Positions 1-5,106 of a DNA stretch of 5,106 nt are shown in pieces (position 1 is the stretch's first letter; each line of letters begins with the position of its first letter). A program made the translations under genes and the position numbers. The stretch spans positions 1-5,106 of the forward strand of contig QMMZ01000203.1 in NCBI GenBank assembly GCA_003647525.1, written 5' to 3'. The stretch is from Deltaproteobacteria bacterium. Its GTDB lineage: Bacteria > Desulfobacterota > Desulfobacteria > Desulfobacterales > ETH-SRB1. Below the pieces are notes generated by a model. That model was not told the DNA's origin, searched no databases, and saw nothing but the letters and a program-made list of their open reading frames with translations.

Positions 1-1
1 C

Positions 2-307
2 ACAAATGCAGAAACGACATTACTTCCTGTACCCGGAAAGATAGCTTGCATTGAGAAGCTACCCAACAATAAATATATCATTGGTACAGACAATAATATC
101 CTGCTCTATGATCACGATCAAAATTCCCTTACCACGGTATCACCAGGAAAAGTCGTCTACAGAATAGTTTTCGACGAAAAGGAAAATAATATTTATACCG
201 TTTCACCGAAGCTAATTGAAAAAATAAAATACCCGCAAATGTTATTTCAGAAATCGTACCCCTTACCGGATAGTATCTTCAATATACACTTGCTTTACAA
301 CAAGTGA
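2..307 (+). CDS. C-terminal fragment of a beta-propeller-like protein (5' truncated)
   Basis: An open frame runs from the left edge of the window and ends in tandem stops (TGA at 305-307, then TAA), leaving 101 visible residues. No start lies in the window, so the gene begins upstream. The visible part alternates short beta-strand-like stretches with Asn/Asp/Gly turns: IACIEKLPNNKYIIGTDNNI, then LLYDHDQNSLTTV, then VYRIVFDEKENNIYTVSP. This is the pattern of one to two blades of a WD40/PQQ/NHL-type propeller, where each strand set reads like 'hydrophobic - turn - IIGT - turn - LLYD'. The last 25 or so residues (from KIKYPQ onward) no longer follow the pattern and may be a C-terminal tail. That it is coding is well supported by the uninterrupted frame and sensible amino-acid composition. 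The fold is an inference from pattern only, and the function cannot be told from this fragment. Confidence 0.7.
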   Translation, partial: TNAETTLLPVPGKIACIEKLPNNKYIIGTDNNILLYDHDQNSLTTVSPGKVVYRIVFDEKENNIYTVSPKLIEKIKYPQMLFQKSYPLPDSIFNIHLLYNK

Positions 308-341
308 TAATTTACGGATATTTTACTAATTCAGAAAAATA

Positions 342-524
342 CTAAGATTTGAACTTCTTTTTGGTTTCGTCCCATTTGATGTATTGGACTGCCTGATTTT
401 TGGCAATAAATTCCAAATACTTCTGAGCCATTTCAGGATTTGTTCTTTTATACGTTTCGTACACTCTAGCACGTCCTGCGTGACCGTAAATTAAGTTCAA
501 ACCGACTTTTTCTTTTTTAGTCAT
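342..524 (-). CDS. Small basic conserved-looking hypothetical protein (60 aa)
   Basis: I do not recognise a named family. The frame can also be opened by a GTG two codons upstream (528-530), but the ATG at 522-524 gives a natural MTKKEKVGLNLIYG start and is preferred. No clear Shine-Dalgarno site precedes either start. The 60-residue product has 14 Lys/Arg against 6 Asp/Glu, no Cys, no signal peptide and no membrane segment, so it should be a small cytoplasmic basic protein. A GHAGRARVYETYKRTNPE segment (residues 14-31) contains a Gly/Arg/Ala-rich turn followed by a probable helix through residue 42. The C-terminus has an aromatic YIKWDE stretch (48-53) and ends in a Lys-rich tail. Basic charge could suit nucleic-acid or ribosome contact, but that is speculation. 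It converges on the propeller-like gene with 34 bases between stops and is separated from mnmD by a long spacer, so it is probably transcribed alone. The composition argues that it is a real gene rather than a chance frame. Confidence 0.65.
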   Translation of the reverse strand: MTKKEKVGLNLIYGHAGRARVYETYKRTNPEMAQKYLEFIAKNQAVQYIKWDETKKKFKS

Positions 525-880
525 AATCACAAATGTTTGTTAAAAACTAGATTAACTTACCTTGATTTGCACCGACTGCATTTCAATGATTATGCCATTT
601 AAAGGATAGATTTGATTTCTAAATACTTACGAAGATGAATAATTTTAATCAACATAAAAACATCTAAATATTTCTTGAAATCGGTGAATATCTATATCAA
701 ATCCGTAGTTTTTGTCTATAATTTCGGACAATCTATCTTGTTTAGATATTAACACTGGACACCTTATACTCCTGGAATAGTGCAAATTGAACTCATTTTC
801 CGATTTCGAAAACAGTTATATTTTAACTATCCGATTTTTATTTTATTCCGTTTTCGGTATGAATACTCTAATTTTGAAGA
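525..880. other. Divergent intergenic region without a convincing gene
   Basis: This AT-rich stretch separates two divergently transcribed genes (the 60-residue protein on minus, mnmD on plus), so promoters for both must lie in it. I see no coding frame of credible length or composition, no tRNA-like cloverleaf and no strong GC-rich hairpin. Small structures visible are a perfect inverted repeat ATTTC-TT-GAAAT at 670-681 and a 5-bp stem TATCT/AGATA with a 5-base loop at 734-748. The octamer TCCGATTT occurs near 799 and again near 830. Two exact matches to the Bacteroidota -7 pattern TAnnTTTG occur on the plus strand (607-614 and 869-876). At about 350 bases it is long compared with the other gaps in this window, which run from 0 to 121 bases. 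Confidence 0.6.
607..614 (+). promoter_or_regulatory. Possible Bacteroidota-type -7 element (TAGATTTG) upstream of mnmD
   Basis: TAGATTTG is an exact match to the TAnnTTTG -7 element used by the primary sigma factor of Bacteroidota. The partner -33 element (TTG/TTTG) is not present at the usual spacing. The nearest candidate is an imperfect TTTC at 581-584, 22 bases upstream. If used, transcription would start around 620 and mnmD would have a leader of about 260 bases. An octamer with two free positions is expected by chance in AT-rich DNA, so this is only a candidate. Confidence 0.2.
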
Positions 881-1549
881 ATGCATTTGAAAATAATACA
901 GACAGAAGATGGTTCTACGAGTTTATACAATGAAAACTTAAAAGAAAGTTATCATTCCAGATTTGGGGCCATAAATGAATCGATGCATGTATTTATTGAA
1001 GCAGGCTTAAATACCATCAAAGGAAAAGATTCGATAAATATATTAGAAGTAGGTTTGGGAACAGGATTAAATACATTGTTAACCTGCCTCCAAAGTGAGA
1101 AGGAAAGACTGACAATTAATTATTTTGCAATTGAGCCCTATCCAATCGATGAAGAGATATTCAATCAAATGAATTTTGAAGAATGCCTAAAAACAGAAAA
1201 CTCCAAATTTTATTTCAATAAGATCCACAAAGATCCCTGGGATCAAACGATGACAATACATAGTAGGTTTATACTAACCAAGCTAAAAAATAAGCTTGAG
1301 CTATATAAACCACCCATCAATTTTTTCAACCTCATTTATTTTGATGCTTTTTCACCAGATATTCAACCTGAATTGTGGTCATTGCCTAATTTCGATAAAA
1401 TATTTGAATCCTTACGGCTAAATGGCGTTTTGGTAACTTATTGCGCAAAAGGGCAAGTCAGGAGAGATTTAGAAGCTGCCGGGTTTAAAACTGAACGAAT
1501 ACCAGGGCCAAAGGGTAAACGTGAGATGTTACGGGCTATAAAACTTTAA
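881..1549 (+). CDS. mnmD: tRNA 5-(methylaminomethyl)-2-thiouridine methyltransferase, single-domain MnmD (DUF752)
   Basis: This enzyme uses S-adenosylmethionine to methylate 5-aminomethyl(-2-thio)uridine at wobble position 34 of certain tRNAs, the last step to mnm5(s2)U. It acts in the cytoplasm downstream of MnmE/MnmG. The 222-residue length fits stand-alone MnmD, without the FAD oxidoreductase domain fused to it in E. coli MnmC. Family landmarks appear in order: a TEDGS N-terminal motif (8-12), YHSRFGA (24-30), the SAM-binding LEVGLGTGLN (55-64), an acidic strand end IEP (84-86), the catalytic-region YFDAFSP (153-159) with QPELW (162-166), GVLVTYCAKG (182-191), VRR (193-195) and the C-terminal PGPKGKREMLRA (208-219). 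The start is the first ATG after an in-frame TGA at 875-877, and the N-terminus aligns with the family without extension. No clear Shine-Dalgarno site is present. Its stop directly abuts that of the convergent acylphosphatase gene. A separate oxidoreductase elsewhere, or the ammonium route of MnmEG, would have to supply its substrate. Confidence 0.93.
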   Translation: MHLKIIQTEDGSTSLYNENLKESYHSRFGAINESMHVFIEAGLNTIKGKDSINILEVGLGTGLNTLLTCLQSEKERLTINYFAIEPYPIDEEIFNQMNFEECLKTENSKFYFNKIHKDPWDQTMTIHSRFILTKLKNKLELYKPPINFFNLIYFDAFSPDIQPELWSLPNFDKIFESLRLNGVLVTYCAKGQVRRDLEAAGFKTERIPGPKGKREMLRAIKL

Positions 1550-1822
1550 CTATCGATTTATTTCAAATGAAGTGTAATCTTTTAAGGTTCCTGGCTCTTC
1601 TTCCAATTCAGACACCCTGGCCCACATAGGACCTTTTTTGCACCAAACTTTAAACTGAGCCATATTTTCAGCTTCTCCTTCAGCTTCAATATAAACAGTT
1701 CCATCTGATTTGTTTTTAACAAAACCCTTTATACCAAATCGATGAGCAGCTTCGGAACAGGAAAACCGGAAGCCCACACCCTGAACCTTACCATGAACTA
1801 TCAACTTTGTGTGCTTTTTCAT
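1550..1822 (-). CDS. acyP: Acylphosphatase
   Basis: Acylphosphatase (EC 3.6.1.7) hydrolyses carboxyl-phosphate bonds such as those in acetyl phosphate or 1,3-bisphosphoglycerate. Its physiological role in bacteria is poorly defined. The 90-residue length is standard for this ferredoxin-like alpha/beta enzyme. Both family signatures are intact: GKVQGVGFR (11-19), holding the phosphate-binding loop and catalytic Arg19, and GFVKNKSDGTVYIEAEG (33-49), holding catalytic Asn37. The usual Tyr after the Arg is Phe20 here, a conservative change. No signal peptide or membrane segment is seen, so it is cytoplasmic. Gene boundaries are clear: ATG at 1820-1822, TAG at 1550-1552. It starts 20 bases after the stop of the 189-residue unknown gene on the same strand, so the two are probably co-transcribed. 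It ends with no gap against mnmD, so any terminator for it must lie inside mnmD. The symbol acyP is the usual generic one. Confidence 0.95.
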   Translation of the reverse strand: MKKHTKLIVHGKVQGVGFRFSCSEAAHRFGIKGFVKNKSDGTVYIEAEGEAENMAQFKVWCKKGPMWARVSELEEEPGTLKDYTSFEINR

Positions 1823-1842
1823 TCAATTAAATTTTCGGGTCA

Positions 1843-2412
1843 TTATGCAGTTAGCCTTTTGGTAATGAGCGAATTTACTTTTTCGAAAACCTGTGTGGGC
1901 GGAAGACTACGCCATACAACATCATTCAGGGAGCCTCCAATAGCAACATAATAATCCAAATGAGCACTTTCCATCTCAGCCAGCACATGATCCTGAAAAT
2001 TAACCAAAGTGATCCATCCATCTTCAATATCCTCAAACCATTCCTGGTAATAATCATCACCATCTGCATGAAAATTCAGCACATTTTCACCAATCAAAAT
2101 AAATTTATTTATACCATTCGACATTAAATCATCAGCAATATTCCTTTTCAGATACATGATGTCATTGTACAAACAATCGTTCCATTCAACCAAAAGTTCA
2201 ATGAAGCAATATCCATTATCGTAATTGACATAAAGAATTTTCAAATATAAAGTTGTAGAACCCATTCGATCCCATTGGGGATGTATAAAATGGTCGTAAA
2301 TAGCATCAGAGAATTCAAACTCGCTGTATTCCTTACCATAAAAAGGTGAGCTACTATCCTCTGAAGCGATGTATAAATGTCTCCAACTATAGTGGGGTTC
2401 AATGTTATGCAT
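1843..2412 (-). CDS. Conserved-looking hypothetical protein, acidic and aromatic-rich (189 aa)
   Basis: I recognise this as the style of a Bacteroidota-restricted hypothetical protein, but cannot assign a function or domain. The protein is rich in Asp/Glu and in Trp/Tyr/Phe and has no signal peptide or membrane segment, so it is probably a soluble cytoplasmic protein. Segments that look constrained are WRHLYIASED (10-19), PFYGKEYSEFEF (23-34), IHPQWD (43-48), a hydrophobic strand TLYLKILYVNYDNGYCFIELLVEWND (54-79), GINKFILIGENVLNFH (100-115) and the acidic-aromatic YYQEWFEDIEDGW (121-133). The alternation of strands and helices suggests a compact alpha/beta fold. The start is ATG at 2410-2412; AGGA lies only a few bases upstream and is too close to be a convincing ribosome site. 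Acylphosphatase follows after 20 bases and the glycosyltransferase precedes it by 121 bases. The operon link to acylphosphatase may only reflect packing. That the frame is coding is strongly supported by its length and composition. Confidence 0.85.
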   Translation of the reverse strand: MHNIEPHYSWRHLYIASEDSSSPFYGKEYSEFEFSDAIYDHFIHPQWDRMGSTTLYLKILYVNYDNGYCFIELLVEWNDCLYNDIMYLKRNIADDLMSNGINKFILIGENVLNFHADGDDYYQEWFEDIEDGWITLVNFQDHVLAEMESAHLDYYVAIGGSLNDVVWRSLPPTQVFEKVNSLITKRLTA

Positions 2413-2533
2413 ATTCCTGTTAACTTTTTCCGGGGCCTAGTCTTATCATAAAATTCCCAAAAAATTATTTCATTGATTCATGAAGTCCTATAGAATAGAA
2501 CAAAAGACCTTAGTACAAAATTATAAATAATTG
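2413..2533 (-). promoter_or_regulatory. Intergenic gap with weak terminator-like hairpin and candidate promoter
   Basis: This 121-base gap lies between the glycosyltransferase stop and the start of the 189-residue unknown gene. On the minus strand it contains TAATTTTG (2516-2523), an exact TAnnTTTG -7 match. A TTTG at 2549-2552 sits 25 bases upstream, longer than the usual spacing. The implied start site is near 2509, about 95 bases before the gene. Downstream of that, a short stem TTCAT/ATGAA (2480-2484 with 2469-2473, 6-base loop) is followed on the minus strand by an AT-rich run with six T's (2458-2468). It resembles a weak intrinsic terminator or attenuator, but the stem is only 5 AU-rich pairs. 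Neither element is strong. Confidence 0.22.
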
Positions 2534-4510
2534 TTAAAATTTCTCAGTCAAACTGTATATTTTTGGGTTTCCTTCCCTCACTTCCATTTTAAACTCATCA
2601 ATGTACAACACTTCAAAACCCCTGTTCCAAAAATAAACCAATACTGACGCCTGGCTTAAATCAAAATCCATATCTGCCAATCGAAATCCCAGATGTGCCT
2701 TTAGTCTTTTTTCAGAGGCATTAACAAAATCTAAAATGTAACCCGATCGTCCTGCCATCAATTTATCGTCTATAAAAAATTCACAAACAAGCTCCGGATT
2801 AACCAATGAAAAAGGAACATAAGTATCAATTGAAATTAGTATTTCATTCCATCTGCAGCTGGTAATATCTGAGAGGTTCGCCACAAACTCCGGACTGTAT
2901 TCAAATTCATTATTAAATCTCAATATCTGATCTCCTTTATAACTATTGCCATCGGTTAACTGGTAAAATAATTCCACATCATCCCAGCCTTCGGTTAATG
3001 TATCAAACGTATTGATAGTGGAAAATATTAACGAATCTGGTGATGTGTAATTTGAAATAGAGGGTTTTTCCTTAGCATACACATAAAAATCCCCTTTATA
3101 CCATCCCTTTCTTAAAATTAAATATGGAAATTCTTCTTCTACTATTAATTTATGTTCCAGTCGGGGTGTTAAGCTATAGCCCAGTATAAAATAATCAGTC
3201 TGTTGTTGTTTTACGAATTCCCTGAATAGAATATAATTTGTCAGACTATCAGGATAATAAAAACCGGAATCATTTATGGCTAATTTTTCGACATAATAGT
3301 CTTTGATATGCCTTGGTAAATATATGGCAGTTGATATTGTACTTTGGTTATTTTCATTTCGAAAGCTTTCGGTTTCAATAAGAATTTCTTCGTATGCTGA
3401 ATTATACTGAATGTCGTAATGCTGTCTGTCATAGATTAAAGTATATATAGCAATAACCATAAACAGAAGAATAAAACCAGTTTTAAAAAACGGATTCAAA
3501 TCCCTGTAAAAGGAGAAAATGAAAAGGATTAAAAAGGGGAAAACAAATAGTAATACCGAATATTGTAAAACCGCGTTAACATAAACAGAATACAAATATC
3601 CAATGACATAAGTTACCAGGAACCAGCTTAAAGCAAGTATCCTGAATTTATTCGTTTCCTTAAATTTTCGTGTAAAGAATATAACTCCAAGTATAATAAA
3701 AATGAGCACTAATCCAATCAACAAATTACTAAAGTGCAAGATATATTTGAAAAATTCAAGGATAAATCCCGGATCGGGCTTTCTTAACCAGCCTTCCACT
3801 CCCCCATTGCTCAATTGGGTAAAGAATATTGATAAGTGTGGAATGTACAAAATAAAAACAATCGCACAGGACAGGATATAATTTTTCCAGTTTCGTTTAT
3901 TCAAAAAGAACAATCCTGATAGTCCAACCAATCCCAGCAGCAATAAACTAAAATGATGATTATAGGCACAGGCTGCCGCAGATAAAATAAATCCGATACT
4001 ATTTATATTTCGTTTTTTATCTGGATAAAAAACAACCTTGGTCCAAAACCAAACCATCAACAAGGAAAAGAATAAACCACTGATATAAGGTCTGGCATAT
4101 TGGCTATAAGTGATAGGATACTGCAGAACAGAAAGAAAAAGAGCTGCAAATAAACCAACAGTCGGATTAAACCACTTTTTTCCAACTTTATAAGCCAGAA
4201 CAATTGATAATATACCAAATACAACAAAAGGAAACTTTACAAACATTTCCGATTCTCCGAATACCCTTACCCAATAAAACATAAAAACCTGGATTCCTGC
4301 CGGATGAGTATCGGTTGTTTCAACTCCATAATAAATCAAATCACGAAAATTGTCAAATCGTGTTCTGAACAAAGCAGAAAATTCATCAAACGAATAGGGT
4401 AATTCGGAATAATTATAAAACCTTAGAAATGAACCAACAACAACTATTAAAAATAGTAATCCATTGTTAATATTCAAATACTTTCCAATGGATCTTTGTG
4501 ATTTTTCCAT
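2534..4510 (-). CDS. GT39/ArnT-like membrane glycosyltransferase with large C-terminal soluble region
   Basis: This is an integral-membrane GT-C glycosyltransferase of the GT39/PMT_2 type, which moves a sugar from a polyprenyl-phosphate carrier to an acceptor outside the cytoplasmic membrane; sugar and acceptor cannot be told. With the ATG at 4508-4510 it has 658 residues; a TTG two codons upstream (4514-4516) is alternative, and AAGGA at 4522-4526 is better spaced for that TTG (5 bases) than for the ATG (11). The first membrane segment (~18-34) is followed by the acidic loop LPYSFDEFS (37-45) with the Asp42-Glu43 pair expected at the active site. DTHPAG (67-72) and YSQYARPY (135-142) follow, both typical of the family. 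About ten or eleven membrane segments reach to ~360. Residues ~366-480 form the soluble part usual in the family, and ~496-650 add a beta-rich segment ending WNRGFEVLYIDEFKMEV. It starts 20 bases after the E1 dehydrogenase stop and may share its transcript. Confidence 0.85.
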   Translation of the reverse strand: MEKSQRSIGKYLNINNGLLFLIVVVGSFLRFYNYSELPYSFDEFSALFRTRFDNFRDLIYYGVETTDTHPAGIQVFMFYWVRVFGESEMFVKFPFVVFGILSIVLAYKVGKKWFNPTVGLFAALFLSVLQYPITYSQYARPYISGLFFSLLMVWFWTKVVFYPDKKRNINSIGFILSAAACAYNHHFSLLLLGLVGLSGLFFLNKRNWKNYILSCAIVFILYIPHLSIFFTQLSNGGVEGWLRKPDPGFILEFFKYILHFSNLLIGLVLIFIILGVIFFTRKFKETNKFRILALSWFLVTYVIGYLYSVYVNAVLQYSVLLFVFPFLILFIFSFYRDLNPFFKTGFILLFMVIAIYTLIYDRQHYDIQYNSAYEEILIETESFRNENNQSTISTAIYLPRHIKDYYVEKLAINDSGFYYPDSLTNYILFREFVKQQQTDYFILGYSLTPRLEHKLIVEEEFPYLILRKGWYKGDFYVYAKEKPSISNYTSPDSLIFSTINTFDTLTEGWDDVELFYQLTDGNSYKGDQILRFNNEFEYSPEFVANLSDITSCRWNEILISIDTYVPFSLVNPELVCEFFIDDKLMAGRSGYILDFVNASEKRLKAHLGFRLADMDFDLSQASVLVYFWNRGFEVLYIDEFKMEVREGNPKIYSLTEKF

Positions 4511-4530
4511 GAACAATACATTCCTTAAAA

Positions 4531-5106
4531 TTAAAATATTTTGGGATATTTTTCAGGATTTGATTCATGCATTAAATTGTATACTGCATCAAAAACATCT
4601 TCAGCATTTGGATTTGAAAAATAGTCACCATCAGTACTATAGGCTGCCCTGTGTTCTTTGGCAGTTACGGTTCTGGGTTCAGCATCCAAATAAAAATATC
4701 CTTTCTGCTCTTCCAAAACTTGCTGCATCATATATGCCGTGGCACCTCCAGGCACATCTTCATCAAAAAACAGGATCTTGTTTGTCTTTTTTAAAGATTC
4801 GACAATACTATGATAGATATCAAAAGGCAAAAGTGTCTGCACATCAATCAATTCACATGAAATCCCAAATTCCTTTAATTGATTCACCGCATCCTGTGCA
4901 ATTCTAACACATGAACCATAGGTTACAATAGAAATATCAGTTCCTTCTTCAATTATCTCAGGAATACCCACGGGAGTTTTAAATTCACCCAGATTTTCAG
5001 GCATTTTTTCCTTCAGGCGATAAGCATTGAGTGGCTCAATAATCAAGGCTGGATCATCCGATTCTAAAAACAGGTTATAAAATCCTGCAGCCTGTGTCAT
5101 GTTACG
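4531..5106 (-). CDS. 2-oxoacid (probably branched-chain) dehydrogenase E1, C-terminal part, 5' truncated by window edge
   Basis: This is the thiamine-diphosphate E1 component that decarboxylates a 2-oxoacid and passes the acyl group to the lipoyl E2. The frame stays open through the right edge (ARG-ASN precede the first visible Met), so the Met at 5098-5100 is internal: the RNMTQAAGFYN context is the usual interior of E1 beta sequences. The 191 visible residues hold the end of the pyrimidine-binding domain (PALIIEPLNAYRLKEK, fragment 19-34) and the transketolase C-terminal domain: VTYGS (61-65), IDVQTLLPFD (87-96), DEDVPGGA (115-122), then EHRAAYSTDGDYFSNPNAEDVF near the end. The latter ending is typical of the fused alpha-beta E1 of Bacteroidota, often annotated as 2-oxoisovalerate dehydrogenase (EC 1.2.4.4). 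Pyruvate or another 2-oxoacid as substrate cannot be excluded, and the alpha part is not in view. The stop is TAA at 4531-4533, 20 bases before the glycosyltransferase start. Confidence 0.9.
   Translation of the reverse strand, partial: RNMTQAAGFYNLFLESDDPALIIEPLNAYRLKEKMPENLGEFKTPVGIPEIIEEGTDISIVTYGSCVRIAQDAVNQLKEFGISCELIDVQTLLPFDIYHSIVESLKKTNKILFFDEDVPGGATAYMMQQVLEEQKGYFYLDAEPRTVTAKEHRAAYSTDGDYFSNPNAEDVFDAVYNLMHESNPEKYPKIF

Noticed and set aside
308..341. Possible bidirectional terminator between the propeller-like gene and the 60-residue gene
   Set aside because: The 34 bases are AT-rich but I could find no stem of useful length followed by a T-run on either strand.
869..876. TAATTTTG as the mnmD promoter -7 element
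   Set aside because: No TTG/TTTG occurs 17-23 bases upstream and it would place the transcription start at or inside the ATG. It is kept only as a side note.
859..933. Short ATG-started frame at 859 overlapping the mnmD start, possible leader peptide
   Set aside because: It is 24 codons long, out of frame with mnmD, shows no regulatory codon run or ribosome site, and is easily a chance frame.
1742..1951. 69-codon open frame on the plus strand
   Set aside because: It lies across the acylphosphatase start and the end of the 189-residue gene, both strongly supported on minus. Its translation has no family features and it is an antisense shadow.
4464..4907. 147-codon open frame on the plus strand
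   Set aside because: It is antisense to the E1 dehydrogenase C-terminus and the glycosyltransferase start. Its His/Leu/Gln-rich translation is what opposite-strand reading of AT-rich coding DNA gives.
5098..5100. ATG here as the true start of the E1 gene
   Set aside because: The frame stays open upstream to the window edge and the RNMTQAAGFYN context is interior E1 beta sequence, so the gene continues outside the window.

Overview
The window looks like chromosome of an AT-rich member of the Bacteroidota. The evidence is a long E1 alpha-ketoacid dehydrogenase tail of the type seen in the fused alpha/beta enzymes of that phylum, single-domain MnmD, small hypothetical proteins with a Bacteroidota-like style, and a lack of strong Shine-Dalgarno sites. 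I cannot place it to genus. There are no rRNA or tRNA genes, CRISPR arrays, transposases, phage genes or long repeats. It reads as ordinary core/conserved genome rather than an accessory island.

Layout, left to right. At 2-307 (+) is the last ~100 codons of a protein with beta-propeller-like sequence, cut by the window edge. Converging on it at 342-524 (-) is a 60-residue basic protein of unknown function. A roughly 350-base region without a convincing gene (525-880) follows. Then comes mnmD (881-1549, +), the tRNA wobble-uridine methyltransferase. Its stop codon directly abuts the stop codon of the convergent acylphosphatase gene (1550-1822, -).

The remaining genes are all on the minus strand. 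Read in their own direction, they are: the 3' end of an E1 dehydrogenase gene (4531-5106, truncated by the window edge), a GT39-type membrane glycosyltransferase (2534-4510) 20 bases downstream, a 121-base gap, an unknown 189-residue acidic protein (1843-2412), and acylphosphatase 20 bases after that. The short gaps suggest two transcription units, E1 plus glycosyltransferase and unknown plus acylphosphatase, possibly joined by read-through.

The genes do not form an evident pathway: branched-chain/2-oxoacid oxidation, envelope glycosylation, a small phosphatase and tRNA modification sit side by side. The items most worth a second look are the extra C-terminal beta-rich region of the glycosyltransferase, the unassigned 189- and 60-residue proteins, and the zero-spacing convergent mnmD/acylphosphatase pair. 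I found no sign of a new defence, mobile or regulatory system.
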